A stretch of 64,000 nucleotides of DNA from Sediminibacter sp. Hel_I_10 (GCF_000688335.1 NZ_JHZX01000001.1:62001-126000), one strand, 5' to 3'. Numbered from the stretch's first letter, positions 1-9,487 are shown. Numbers and translations are program-made. Notes: a model not told the origin generated them from the letters alone.

Positions 1-110
1 AAAAATGGGTCTCTAGTACGATTTGGAAAAAGATCCAAGACATTACAGTCGGTAAAACAAAAATGGATTCCATACTTAAAAACTACTTCAACAGCACTTC
101 TAAAGTTTAA
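1..110 (+). CDS. C-terminal end of an unknown protein (truncated by window edge)
   Basis: An open frame enters from the left edge and stops with TAA at 108-110. About 35 residues are visible, ending KNYFNSTSKV. They contain Lys, Asn and Ser and no motif that I recognise, so the product cannot be named. The next gene, topB, follows on the same strand about 100 bases later. Confidence 0.5.
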   Translation, partial: KWVSSTIWKKIQDITVGKTKMDSILKNYFNSTSKV

Positions 111-206
111 TCACCTGAAATACAGAATAGCAAAACTTAACCCTTCAGAATAGATAATTTTTGGGTAATTTTGAAGTCCGTAATCTTTAAAATTATCCAA
201 AATATC

Positions 207-2513
207 TTGAAAGTCTGCATTGCCGAAAAACCTAGCGTAGCACGAGAAATAGCCCAAGTACTTGGAGCTAACACTAAGCATGATGGTTATTTTGAAGGCA
301 ATGGCTATGCTGTAACCTATACTTTCGGACACCTTTGCACGCTTTTAGAGCCTAATGACTATAAACCTTATTGGAAAAGTTGGGATCTTAACAATCTGCC
401 CATGTTACCAGAGAAGTTTAAAACCAAGGTCGTTGGTAACTCTGGCATACAAAAACAGTTTAAAATTGTAAAATCCTTGTTTGACAAGGCCGAAGTTGTC
501 ATTAACTGCGGAGATGCCGGTACAGAGGGAGAATTGATACAACGTTGGGTTTTAGATCAAGCCAATTATAAGGGCAAAGTGCAGCGTTTATGGATCTCTT
601 CATTAACAACGGAAGCCATTAAAGAGGGTTTTGAAAATCTAAAATCATCTGAAAGTTATGACAATCTGTACTACGCTGGATTTTCTCGTGCTATTGGCGA
701 TTGGTTGTTAGGAATGAATGCCACAAGATTGTATACCCTCAAACATGGCGGCTATAAACAAGTATTATCTGTTGGCCGTGTGCAAACACCAACCTTGGCC
801 ATGATGGTCAATAGATTTAAGGAAATTGAAAATTTTAAGCCCCAGCCTTATTGGGAGTTGCAAACCTTATATCGTGATACCTTATTTGCCTACGAAGAAG
901 GACGTTTTCTCAAAATGGAAGATGGAGAAGTCCTTGCTAAAAAAGTGAAAGAGCATGATTTTGAAATCGTTTCTGTTACCAAAAAGAAAGGCAAAGAGTA
1001 TGCTCCTAAACTTTTTGATTTAACTGGTCTTCAAGTCTATTGTAACACTAAATTTGGTTTTTCAGCAGATGACACGTTAAAAATTGTACAGACATTATAT
1101 GAGCAAAAAGTGGTTACATATCCTAGGGTAGACACCACGTTTTTACCTTCGGATGTCTATCCAAAAGTGGCCGGAATTCTTAAAAACCTGACCAAATACC
1201 AGGAGCTGACTCAATCTCTTCTAGATAAAAAAATCAAAAAATCATCGAAAGTTTTTAATGATAAAAAAGTAACCGATCACCACGCGATTATTCCAACAGG
1301 AGTTGAGATCCATTTACAGTATAACCAACAACGGGTTTATGACATCATTGTAAAACGATTTATCGCAGTATTCTATCCCGATTGTGATGTCTCTAATACC
1401 ACAGTTGTGGGCAAAGCAGATGATGTTCATTTTAAGACTACCGGCAAAGAAATTTTAAAAGAGGGTTGGAAAACGGTGTTTAAGTTTGGAAAAACGGCTT
1501 CAAGCACTAACTCCAAGGAAACTGATTTACCCAATTTCAATAAAGGGGAAAAGGGACCTCATGAGCCTTCCTTTTTAGAAAAACAAACCAAACCACCTAA
1601 TCAATTTACCGAGGCCTCCCTCCTGCGTGCCATGGAAACCGCAGGAAAACAAGTAGATAATGATGAACTTCGGGACTTAATGAAAGAGAACGGTATTGGT
1701 CGTCCTTCTACCCGCGCCAATATTATCGAAACGCTGTTTAAGCGCCAGTATATTAAACGTAATAAGAAACAGTTACTGCCAACGGTTACCGGTATTGCAC
1801 TAATTGATACCATTCAAAACGAACTTTTGAAATCGGCCGAGCTAACCGGACTTTGGGAGAAGCAATTGAAAGACATTGAAAAAGGCACTTATAGTGCTGG
1901 CCGTTTTATCAGCAACATGAAAAAAATGGTAGATGATCTGGTGTATGAAGTACGCAGCGAAACTGCTCGTGCCAACATTTCTCAAGCCGCTGTGGTAAAA
2001 CAACGTCAAGCAACTGTAAAAACGACCAAAATCAAAGGTATTGCAGAAGAAATCTGTCCCAAATGCAAAAAAGGACAGCTGCTCAAAGGAAAATCGGCTT
2101 ATGGCTGTAGCCAATTCAAATCGGGTTGTGACTTCGTTTTACCTTTTAAAGCTTTCGGCAAGACCATTTCGGAAAAACAGTTTATCAGATTACTAAAAAA
2201 AGGATCTACCGTAAATCTTAAGGGGTTTACTTCGGAAACAGGAAAAACTGAAGGCCTATTGCGCTTTGATGATCATTTTAAATTAGTGCTAGAACCTAAA
2301 AAAACGAAAGTTTCCGCAGAAAAAAAGAGCGATCCGCTTACTTGTCCTAAATGTCAAAAAGGAACCGTTATCAAAGGAAAAACGGCCTATGGTTGCTCCG
2401 CTTATGCCACAGGATGTGATTTTAGAATGAGTTTTGATGCTATTAGAGCCAAGGCAAAAGATCGAAAACTCACCAAGGAATTGGTTTATGATATCTTGAA
2501 ATCCAATGTCTAA
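207..2513 (+). CDS. topB: DNA topoisomerase III (type IA)
   Basis: Type IA topoisomerase, which cuts one DNA strand through a 5'-phosphotyrosine and passes the other to resolve recombination and replication intermediates. The N-terminus VCIAEKPSVAREIA is the Toprim start of the family. The acidic Toprim stretch DAGTEGELI is near residue 104, and the catalytic tyrosine is in TYPRVDT (Tyr305). Two C-terminal four-cysteine zinc motifs begin CPKC near residues 617 and 713. I place the start at the TTG at 207, because family members begin directly at MKVCIAEKPS; an in-frame TTG at 171 would add 12 unrelated residues. It overlaps the next gene by 8 bases, suggesting coupled translation. Confidence 0.93.
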   Translation: MKVCIAEKPSVAREIAQVLGANTKHDGYFEGNGYAVTYTFGHLCTLLEPNDYKPYWKSWDLNNLPMLPEKFKTKVVGNSGIQKQFKIVKSLFDKAEVVINCGDAGTEGELIQRWVLDQANYKGKVQRLWISSLTTEAIKEGFENLKSSESYDNLYYAGFSRAIGDWLLGMNATRLYTLKHGGYKQVLSVGRVQTPTLAMMVNRFKEIENFKPQPYWELQTLYRDTLFAYEEGRFLKMEDGEVLAKKVKEHDFEIVSVTKKKGKEYAPKLFDLTGLQVYCNTKFGFSADDTLKIVQTLYEQKVVTYPRVDTTFLPSDVYPKVAGILKNLTKYQELTQSLLDKKIKKSSKVFNDKKVTDHHAIIPTGVEIHLQYNQQRVYDIIVKRFIAVFYPDCDVSNTTVVGKADDVHFKTTGKEILKEGWKTVFKFGKTASSTNSKETDLPNFNKGEKGPHEPSFLEKQTKPPNQFTEASLLRAMETAGKQVDNDELRDLMKENGIGRPSTRANIIETLFKRQYIKRNKKQLLPTVTGIALIDTIQNELLKSAELTGLWEKQLKDIEKGTYSAGRFISNMKKMVDDLVYEVRSETARANISQAAVVKQRQATVKTTKIKGIAEEICPKCKKGQLLKGKSAYGCSQFKSGCDFVLPFKAFGKTISEKQFIRLLKKGSTVNLKGFTSETGKTEGLLRFDDHFKLVLEPKKTKVSAEKKSDPLTCPKCQKGTVIKGKTAYGCSAYATGCDFRMSFDAIRAKAKDRKLTKELVYDILKSNV

Positions 2514-3084
2514 GGCTGTCCATAGGCATTTTAAATTATTTAAACCTTACGGCTATTTGAGCCAGTTTCAAACCAATGCCAAGCATGAGGTAAATAAAAC
2601 ATTTTTGGGAGAACTCTATGATTTCCCTGAAGGAACAATGGCTATTGGTCGCTTAGACAAAGATTCCGAAGGACTTTTATTACTCACTACAGACGGAAAA
2701 ACAAGCTATAAAATTACAGGTACAAATACCCAAAAGGAGTATTATGTACAGGTGGACGGTATAGTGCGACAAGACGCTATTGATGCTTTACAGAACGGCG
2801 TTAGCATTAGTCATAAATCAGAAACTTACGTTACAAAACCATGCAAGGTCTTTGAACTTGAGGAGGCTCCTGATTTTCCTGAACGTGCAAAAAAAATTCG
2901 TGATGAGCGTCACGGACCAACAACATGGTTATCCATAACAATTAGTGAAGGTAAATTTCGACAAGTAAGAAAAATGACTGCTCAAGTAGGGCTCCCGACA
3001 TTACGTTTGGTGCGGGTTCGTGTTGGAGACATCACCTTAGAGGACTTAGATATGGGACAAGTTGCAGAGCTCAATACGCTATAA
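2506..3084 (+). CDS. 23S rRNA pseudouridine synthase, RsuA/RluE family
   Basis: Isomerises a specific uridine of ribosomal RNA to pseudouridine. The family catalytic motif GRLDKDSEGLLLLT is present with the catalytic aspartate at about residue 51, and FRQVRKM in the C-terminal half is typical of RsuA/RluB/RluE enzymes. At 192 residues it lacks an N-terminal S4 domain, which matches the short RluE type (23S U2457 in E. coli); the target site is inferred. The start overlaps the end of topB by 8 bases. Confidence 0.88.
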   Translation: MSKAVHRHFKLFKPYGYLSQFQTNAKHEVNKTFLGELYDFPEGTMAIGRLDKDSEGLLLLTTDGKTSYKITGTNTQKEYYVQVDGIVRQDAIDALQNGVSISHKSETYVTKPCKVFELEEAPDFPERAKKIRDERHGPTTWLSITISEGKFRQVRKMTAQVGLPTLRLVRVRVGDITLEDLDMGQVAELNTL

Positions 3085-3207
3085 AATCAATTGAATATTA
3101 CCAGAAGTGCTTATTTAATTTTAAATTGAAAACAAAAAAAACGATCAATACACCAATTTGTGTTTTTTTAAGTGTCTTAAACACCACCTAATTTTTTTTC
3201 AGAACAT

Positions 3208-3579
3208 ATGAATACACTAAAAAAACTATTTCTAATTCTTCCTGAATACGTTCTAGTAGCTTCAGCGCTGTACTACTGGTACTCCACCTTAAACATGTAT
3301 AATCCAATCGCTATAGGTTTGATTACCATTTTAGTACTTCAAATTATCTTTAAAAATAAGATTTCAGGAATCATTCTGTCTTGTATTATTATAATATTAA
3401 GCCTGTTCATGGTATTTGCCGTACTGTCTGAGTTTTATGAATTTCCAACATTTAGCGATAAATCAAAACAGTTCCTCATTATTGGCTTGCTCTATTTCCT
3501 ATCAACGCTATTTGTCTCTTTGATTATGCTATTTAAATATGCGACGTTACCTAAAAAACCTAATCGTTCTATAGTATAA
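3208..3579 (+). CDS. Small integral membrane protein, unknown function
   Basis: A 123-residue protein with about four hydrophobic segments: roughly residues 8-25, 30-45, 48-73 and 88-112. It has Lys-rich edges and no catalytic or binding motif that I can see. It stands alone between the pseudouridine synthase gene and a strong hairpin terminator. The ATG at 3208 follows an AT-rich leader. I do not recognise the family. Confidence 0.6.
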   Translation: MNTLKKLFLILPEYVLVASALYYWYSTLNMYNPIAIGLITILVLQIIFKNKISGIILSCIIIILSLFMVFAVLSEFYEFPTFSDKSKQFLIIGLLYFLSTLFVSLIMLFKYATLPKKPNRSIV

Positions 3580-3598
3580 AAGACAATCGATTAAAAAA

Positions 3599-3637
3599 AA
3601 AGCCAGTTCTAAAAAATTAGAACTGGCTTTTTGATTA
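3599..3637. terminator. Bidirectional rho-independent terminator
   Basis: The arms AGCCAGTTCTA and TAGAACTGGCT (3601-3632) form a perfect 11-bp stem around a short A-rich loop. It is flanked by an A-run on the left and a T-run on the right, so it can stop transcription from both converging genes (3208-3579 plus, 3653-4111 minus). Confidence 0.85.
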
Positions 3638-3652
3638 CATATGTTGATGAAT

Positions 3653-4111
3653 TTAAATAAGCTTCACACGAACGGCATTCATACCGCGCTGTCCTTTTTC
3701 TAATTCAAATTGCACCTTGTCATTTTCTTGAATTTCATCGAGTAGACCACTCACGTGGCAAAAATATTTCTCTTGATCTTCAGTATCTATAATAAAACCA
3801 AAACCTTTGGAATTGTCATAATAAGATACTTTACCTTTTCTTATAGGATCAAACTCCTCTTCATCTCCTTCTTCCTTCTTGGGTACACCCAATACAATGT
3901 TTTTTGCCTTAACTTTAATTTTATCGGCAGGATCTGGAGGTGAATCTGATAAATTTCCAAATTGATCCACATAAGCAAACGGAATATTTTCCGTACCGCC
4001 TTGTTCTTTTTCGAGCTTACGCGCTTCCATTTTTTTGCGTTTGTCCTCGCGTTTCTTTAAACGTTTTTTTTCTTTTTCACTTTTGTTGAAGGTCTGTTGC
4101 GACTTTGCCAT
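3653..4111 (-). CDS. Cold-shock-domain protein with basic N-terminal extension
   Basis: A 152-residue nucleic-acid-binding protein. Residues about 90-152 form a cold-shock domain with RNP1 KGFGFI (102-107) and RNP2-like YFCHV (116-120), which bind single-stranded RNA or DNA. Residues 10-37 are almost entirely Lys, Arg and Glu, probably a charged helix. An acidic linker GDEEEFD precedes the domain. This extended form is common in Flavobacteriia and differs from the ~65-residue CspA type. A role as RNA chaperone is inferred from the fold. Confidence 0.85.
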   Translation of the reverse strand: MAKSQQTFNKSEKEKKRLKKREDKRKKMEARKLEKEQGGTENIPFAYVDQFGNLSDSPPDPADKIKVKAKNIVLGVPKKEEGDEEEFDPIRKGKVSYYDNSKGFGFIIDTEDQEKYFCHVSGLLDEIQENDKVQFELEKGQRGMNAVRVKLI

Positions 4112-4237
4112 TCTTTATATGCACATTTTTTTTAAGATAATGCTACGTGCACCATCCGTCGTAAAGATACGTCATAAGGATGACATTTTTATAATGAGTT
4201 GATTATTATTGCCAAATAACGTTAAAATTATTTTTTT

Positions 4238-4254
4238 TAATAGTCTTACTATTA
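4238..4254. promoter_or_regulatory. Probable TetR operator (7-3-7 palindrome)
   Basis: TAATAGT-CTT-ACTATTA is a perfect inverted repeat of 7-bp arms around 3 bases. It ends inside the -7 box of the promoter of the TetR-type gene. Size, symmetry and position fit an operator for autorepression by the adjacent regulator. The protein-site link is inferred. Confidence 0.6.
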
Positions 4255-4260
4255 TATTTG
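4253..4260 (+). promoter_or_regulatory. -7 box of the export operon promoter
   Basis: TATATTTG matches the Bacteroidota -7 consensus TAnnTTTG. Transcription would start near 4266, 13 bases before the ATG at 4279. The TTG at 4258 is part of this box and so is unlikely to be a start codon. No clear -33 TTG lies at the usual spacing. Confidence 0.6.
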
Positions 4261-4278
4261 CGTGTAATTACTATTATT

Positions 4279-4953
4279 ATGCATAATTTACTTTCAAATT
4301 TAAAGATTGACATCAATCATAACATCTATCTTAAAGATCCAGAGTCTTCAAATTTAGGCCTTCGTATCGTGGAGCACAGCATTCTTTTAATAGATGAAAT
4401 AGGATTTGACAACTTTACTTTTAAAAAACTAGGTGCACGTATTGGCTCTAATGAAAGTTCAATTTATCGCTATTTTGACAATAAACATAAACTGTTGGTT
4501 TACCTTACCTCTTGGTATTGGGCCTGGTTAGAATACCAATTGGTATTTGCAACCAATAATATGGATAATCCCAAAGAAAAGCTAGTAAAGGCTATAAATG
4601 TTTTGACAAGAACCATAGAAGCCGATTCTACCTTTGCGCATATTGATGAAGTGACGCTGAACCGAGTGGTCATCAACGAATATTCGAAATCATACCTCAC
4701 CAAAGTAGTTGATAAAGAGAATAAAGAAGGCTATTTTGCCATCTACAAACGTCTTGTGATAAGATTACAAGATATGATGGTAGAAGTAAATAGTGATTAC
4801 AAATTTCCACATAGCTTAGCGAGCACTGTTATTGAAGGTGCCTTACATCAGCATTTTTTAAGAAATCATTTCAAATCGTTAACAGATTGTAACGAACATA
4901 CAGAACCTTCAGACTATTTTAATCATTTAGTTTTTAATGCTTTAACCAAATAA
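4279..4953 (+). CDS. TetR/AcrR-type transcriptional regulator
   Basis: A 224-residue regulator. The N-terminal helix-turn-helix reads LGARIGSNESSIYRYF followed by DNKHKLLVYL, the typical TetR pattern of recognition helix, YRYF and a downstream amphipathic helix. The C-terminal ligand-binding part has no diagnostic motif. I chose the ATG at 4279 because the upstream in-frame TTG lies within the promoter box. It is the first gene of a four-gene run with ABC, HlyD and TolC-type genes, 4 bases before the ABC gene. It most likely represses its own export operon through the palindrome at 4238-4254. Confidence 0.85.
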   Translation: MHNLLSNLKIDINHNIYLKDPESSNLGLRIVEHSILLIDEIGFDNFTFKKLGARIGSNESSIYRYFDNKHKLLVYLTSWYWAWLEYQLVFATNNMDNPKEKLVKAINVLTRTIEADSTFAHIDEVTLNRVVINEYSKSYLTKVVDKENKEGYFAIYKRLVIRLQDMMVEVNSDYKFPHSLASTVIEGALHQHFLRNHFKSLTDCNEHTEPSDYFNHLVFNALTK

Positions 4954-4957
4954 CCAT

Positions 4958-6625
4958 ATGGCAAAAACCTTATTATCATCCTGGCAACGTCTTATTAAAA
5001 TGCTTAAGCTGGATAAAAAGGACATTCGACAAATTTTCTTTTATGCAATTTTTGCTGGCTTAGTGAGTCTGTCTTTACCCTTAGGTATTCAAGCCATTAT
5101 CAATTTACTACAAAGCGCCCAGATTAGCTCATCTTGGATAGTTTTGGTTGTACTTGTCACCTTAGGTGTTGTCTTTGCAGGAATTTTACAACTCATGCAA
5201 ATGCGTATTATAGAAAACGTACAGCAAAAAATATTTACCAGAGCCTCTTTTGAATTTTCGTATCGATTTCCAAAGATAAAAATGAAGGAATTACGTAATT
5301 ATTATCCTCCTGAATTAGCCAATCGCTTTTTTGATACCTTGACGGTTCAAAAAGGCCTTTCCAAGCTTTTGGTAGATTTTCCTGCAGCAATCCTTCAGAT
5401 TATCTTTGGTTTGCTACTATTATCGTTTTACCATCCCTTTTTCATCATCTACGGACTTTTGCTTATCCTATTAATCTATATTGTATTTAAATTTTCAGCG
5501 CAAAAAGGTCTAGACACAAGTCTTGATGAATCGAAACAGAAATATAAAGTCGCGCACTGGATTCAGGAAGTAGCAAGGTCTATTATAAGCTTTAAACTTT
5601 CAGGAAGAACGAGTCTAGCACTTAACAAAAATGATTATCTCGTTTCAGAATATTTGGATGCTAGAGAAAGTCACTTTCGAATTTTGATACAACAGTTTAT
5701 TAAGCTTATTGGTTTTAAAGTACTCGTTACAGCGGGGCTTTTGGTGATTGGTGGGTTATTAGTGCTCAATCAACAAATGAATATTGGACAGTTTGTTGCT
5801 GCCGAAATCATTATTTTATTGGTCATTCAATCTGTCGAAAAACTCATTTTTGGATTAGAAACCTTTTATGATGTGCTTACCTCAATGGAGAAGTTGGGAC
5901 AGGTAGTTGATAAGGATTTAGAATCTCAAGGTGGAGAATTGGTAATACTTGACAATGACAAATTACACATTGAGCTTGAAAACATAGAGTTTAAGGTTCC
6001 AGATAGAGAACGTCCCATATTATCCAATATTTCTTTTTCTATACATCCCAAGGAACGCATATTTATAAAAGGACTCAATGGATCGGGCAAGTCTAGTCTT
6101 CTAAAACTCATTGCTGGCATTAATGAGCCTACAATGGGTGATATTTACGTCAATGGTCGATCTTTGAAGGGCTTAAACCTCAATGATTATCGATCTTATA
6201 TTGGTCAATCTTTATCAGAAGAAACACCTTTTGAAGGAAGTATAAGGGATAATATCACTTTCGGCAATCAAAATATTGATGATCAAACCCTACAATGGGC
6301 CATAGAAAATACAGGGCTTGATAGTTTCGTGAAATCACAACCTTCGGGTTTAAAAACCATTCTTTATCCAGAAGGGCAACGCCTGTCATCTTCAATAAGT
6401 AAAAAAATTGTTTTAGCAAGAAGTATCATCAACAAACCTAAATTATTATTGCTCAAAAATCCATTGGATAAATTAGAGAAGGGTGAAGCTTTAAAAATCA
6501 TGGATTTTTTAACAGATACTAATCATCCTTGGTCTATAGTTGTTGTTAGTTATAATGATGATTGGCAAACAAAATGCAATCGAACCATTGATCTGGAGAA
6601 CGGAAAAATAAACTCAAATTTATAA
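4958..6625 (+). CDS. ABC transporter, membrane and ATPase domains fused, with degenerate ATPase
   Basis: A 555-residue half-transporter of the bacteriocin/type I secretion class. Residues about 25-290 carry five to six membrane segments. The nucleotide-binding domain follows, with an intact Walker A GLNGSGKSS (near 372) and a Q-loop glutamine (YIGQSL). The signature reads LSSSISKK in place of LSGGQ. Walker B reads LLLLKNP where LLLLDEP is expected (near 496), and the H-loop position reads VVSYND with no histidine. It may bind ATP but should hydrolyse it poorly unless it pairs with another ATPase. It lies between the TetR gene and the HlyD/TolC genes, so a role in export is inferred. Confidence 0.85.
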   Translation: MAKTLLSSWQRLIKMLKLDKKDIRQIFFYAIFAGLVSLSLPLGIQAIINLLQSAQISSSWIVLVVLVTLGVVFAGILQLMQMRIIENVQQKIFTRASFEFSYRFPKIKMKELRNYYPPELANRFFDTLTVQKGLSKLLVDFPAAILQIIFGLLLLSFYHPFFIIYGLLLILLIYIVFKFSAQKGLDTSLDESKQKYKVAHWIQEVARSIISFKLSGRTSLALNKNDYLVSEYLDARESHFRILIQQFIKLIGFKVLVTAGLLVIGGLLVLNQQMNIGQFVAAEIIILLVIQSVEKLIFGLETFYDVLTSMEKLGQVVDKDLESQGGELVILDNDKLHIELENIEFKVPDRERPILSNISFSIHPKERIFIKGLNGSGKSSLLKLIAGINEPTMGDIYVNGRSLKGLNLNDYRSYIGQSLSEETPFEGSIRDNITFGNQNIDDQTLQWAIENTGLDSFVKSQPSGLKTILYPEGQRLSSSISKKIVLARSIINKPKLLLLKNPLDKLEKGEALKIMDFLTDTNHPWSIVVVSYNDDWQTKCNRTIDLENGKINSNL

Positions 6626-6631
6626 GACACA

Positions 6632-7981
6632 ATGCTTAATATAACACATAAATCTGTTAATAAGGACGTAGACTTAACCGCCTATAAGTCGGGGCAAAAG
6701 ATCTTTCATAAGCGACACTATAAACAATTTAATCGCTTTTTGATCACTTTTGCTGTTATAATGATCATTACGCTATTTTTACCGTGGACGCAAACCATTA
6801 TAAGCTCCGGAAACGTGACCACCTTAACGCCTAGTCAACGACCACAGACCATACAATCCCCAATTCCTGGAAGAATTGAGGAATGGTTTGTTCGTGAGGG
6901 TCAAGCTGTAAAAGCAGGTGATACCATTTTACGAATTTCTGAAGTTAAAGGCGAATATTTTGACCCCAGACTTGTAGAACGCACTGGCCAGCAGATTCAA
7001 TCCAAGAACTCTTCGGTTAGTTCTTATTCTGAAAAAATCAAAGCATTAGATAATCAAGTAGGTGCACTTAATACAGAGCGTGGCTTAAAATATGAACAAG
7101 CTCAAAATAAATTATTACAAAGCAAGCTCAAGGTTAAAAGTGACAGTATCGATCTAGAGGCTGTGAAAACCAATTTACAGATTGCAGAACGTCAATTTGG
7201 CGCTTTCGAAGAACTTTATAATGAGGGCTTAAAATCCTTAACCGAATTAGAAAACAAACGCTCAAAACTTCAAGAAACACAAGCCAAGCTCTTAAGTCAG
7301 GAAAACAAATTTCTAGCCTCTAAAAATGAAGTAATCAATGCCATGGTTGAGCTGAATAGAATTAATGCAGAATACACTGATAAGATCTCAAAAGCCCAAA
7401 GCGATAAGTTTACAGCCCAATCCAATCAATTTGATGTAGAGGCCCAAGTTTCTAAACTGGAAAGTGATTTTAGCAATTATGAGATGAGAAATGACATGTA
7501 CTACATTAAAGCGCCACAGGATGGATTCATCAATAAAGCGATCATTGGCGGAATAGGAGAAACCTTTAAAGAAGGACAACAGTTGGTAGGCATCATGCCG
7601 GCTAATTATGATTTGGCAGTGGAGACATTTATCAACCCCTTAGATTTACCCTTAATTCACAAAGGAGAATCTGTACGAGTACAATTTGATGGATGGCCTG
7701 CAATTGTATTTAGCGGTTGGCCAAATGCTTCCTACGGAACATACGGCGCCACGGTTGTTGCCATAGAAAATTTTATTAGCGCCAATGGGAAATTTAGAGT
7801 GCTTTTGGCACCAGATGAAAGTGACCATGATTGGCCAGACGCCATACAGGTTGGCTCTGGTGCAAGAACTATTGCGCTATTAGAAGATGTACCAATTTGG
7901 TACGAGATGTGGCGTAAACTCAATGGGTTCCCACCAAACTATTATCAGCCAAACGGAACTAGCCAAGAAAAGGCAAAATAA
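6632..7981 (+). CDS. HlyD-family membrane fusion protein
   Basis: Periplasmic adaptor of a type I secretion or efflux complex, bridging the inner-membrane transporter and outer-membrane channel. One membrane segment lies at about residues 35-55. It is followed by a lipoyl-like half motif PGRIEEWFVREGQAVKAGD, a long coiled coil (about 115-275) and the returning half motif with YYIKAPQDGFINK. At 449 residues the length is normal. It starts 6 bases after the ABC gene and is 37 bases before the TolC-type gene. Confidence 0.9.
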   Translation: MLNITHKSVNKDVDLTAYKSGQKIFHKRHYKQFNRFLITFAVIMIITLFLPWTQTIISSGNVTTLTPSQRPQTIQSPIPGRIEEWFVREGQAVKAGDTILRISEVKGEYFDPRLVERTGQQIQSKNSSVSSYSEKIKALDNQVGALNTERGLKYEQAQNKLLQSKLKVKSDSIDLEAVKTNLQIAERQFGAFEELYNEGLKSLTELENKRSKLQETQAKLLSQENKFLASKNEVINAMVELNRINAEYTDKISKAQSDKFTAQSNQFDVEAQVSKLESDFSNYEMRNDMYYIKAPQDGFINKAIIGGIGETFKEGQQLVGIMPANYDLAVETFINPLDLPLIHKGESVRVQFDGWPAIVFSGWPNASYGTYGATVVAIENFISANGKFRVLLAPDESDHDWPDAIQVGSGARTIALLEDVPIWYEMWRKLNGFPPNYYQPNGTSQEKAK

Positions 7982-8018
7982 TTAATAAAATTTTAAAACG
8001 CCACTAATCGATAGTTCA

Positions 8019-9482
8019 ATGACCTATTTATTTTTTACACGTTTCAGCATTAGAAATTTAGGCAAAGCCTTTCCGCAGAAAAAAACAATTTTTATCTGTA
8101 TGGCGTTCTTTTACTTGCCGCAATTTTATGCACAAAGCAATGATACTATTGTTTTGAATTTTAATGAATATCTGGGCTATGTCAAAAAGTTTCATCCCAT
8201 TGCGAAGCAAGCAGAATTGACCTTGCAAATTGGTCAAGCCAATTTAATGAAGGCGCGTGGCGGGTTTGATCCTAAAATTGAAGTGGATCACGATCGAAAA
8301 AAATTCAAAAGCACAGAGTATTATGAGCAACTTAATGCGGCTTTTAAAATACCAACTTGGTATGGCATTGAACTTAAGGCTAATTTTGAGCAAAATGAAG
8401 GCGAGTATTTAAATCCGCAAAACAATGTTCCAGAAGACGGATTATACAGTGCAGGAATTTCAGCATCCTTAGGTCAAGGGCTATTTATAAACCAGCGCAT
8501 GGCAGACTTGAAAAAAGCGAAATTCTTTAGAGAGCAAAGTATCGCAGATCGTGAAATTTTAGTCAACCAAATCTTGTACGATGCGTCATTAGCCTATTTT
8601 AATTGGCTCCAGGCCTATACAGAAGTTAAAACGTATGAGCAGTTTTTAGAAAATGCGACCATTAGATATAATGGCGTTGTAAGAAGTGTAGAAAATGGTG
8701 ACAAGGCTGAAATTGATGCCACAGAATCAAAAATAACGGTAAAAAATAGAGCTTTGGGTCTAGAACAGGCTAAGGTCAAACTTATGAAGGCTGCATTAGA
8801 CTTATCCAGCTATTTGTGGTTAGGCGATAATCTTCCTGTTGAAATTCAAGAAAACGTGATTCCAGATGCAAATATCGAGGAGTCCATTGATCAAACTTTA
8901 GAAATTTCGGGATTACCTTTAATTGATTTTGTTTTAGAAAATCACCCAAAATTAAAGTCATTAAATTTAAAGTATAGCGGTTTAGAAGTTGATAAACGAT
9001 TAAAAGCCAATAAACTCTTACCTAAAATTGACGTACAGTATAATTTTTTAACTGAAAACCCAGATCTTGGTAATTCCTATATTACTAATAATTATAAAGG
9101 CGGTTTCAACATCGCATTTCCTTTATTTCTAAGGAAAGAGCGTGGTGATTTGAAATTGGCGAAGTTCAAACTACAAGATCTTCAATTTGAAATTGACAAT
9201 GAAAAAATCAACATACAAAACAAGATCTTAGCCATTTATAGAGAATTGGAGTCTTTTGAAACTCAAAATATGCTTATTGAAGAAATTGTAGCGGATAATA
9301 ATACAATGTTGGAGGCAGAAGAACGAAAATTCAGTTACGGTGAAAGTTCCATATTTCTTATAAATACTCGAGAGAAGAACTTTATCGATTCTCAACTAAA
9401 GGCCATTGAACTTCAAAATAAATTTTTAAAGGCCAAAGCGAAATTGTTTAACAGCTTGTCAAGAGATTTAGAGAACCTATAA
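8019..9482 (+). CDS. TolC-family outer membrane efflux protein
   Basis: A 487-residue outer-membrane channel. An N-terminal hydrophobic signal around residues 24-38 ends in FYAQS, a plausible signal-peptidase site; the ATG at 8101 would give a shorter leader. The body has the two-fold helical pattern of TolC proteins, with long Lys/Glu/Gln helices (for example near 165-240 and 370-480). It is the last gene of the TetR-ABC-HlyD-TolC operon. It ends 5 bases from the converging gene on the minus strand. Confidence 0.85.
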   Translation: MTYLFFTRFSIRNLGKAFPQKKTIFICMAFFYLPQFYAQSNDTIVLNFNEYLGYVKKFHPIAKQAELTLQIGQANLMKARGGFDPKIEVDHDRKKFKSTEYYEQLNAAFKIPTWYGIELKANFEQNEGEYLNPQNNVPEDGLYSAGISASLGQGLFINQRMADLKKAKFFREQSIADREILVNQILYDASLAYFNWLQAYTEVKTYEQFLENATIRYNGVVRSVENGDKAEIDATESKITVKNRALGLEQAKVKLMKAALDLSSYLWLGDNLPVEIQENVIPDANIEESIDQTLEISGLPLIDFVLENHPKLKSLNLKYSGLEVDKRLKANKLLPKIDVQYNFLTENPDLGNSYITNNYKGGFNIAFPLFLRKERGDLKLAKFKLQDLQFEIDNEKINIQNKILAIYRELESFETQNMLIEEIVADNNTMLEAEERKFSYGESSIFLINTREKNFIDSQLKAIELQNKFLKAKAKLFNSLSRDLENL

Positions 9483-9487
9483 ACTTA

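Noticed and set aside
171-206. Longer TTG start for topB at 171
   Set aside because: The family N-terminus begins exactly at the TTG at 207 (MKVCIAEKPS); the 12 extra residues are not family-like.
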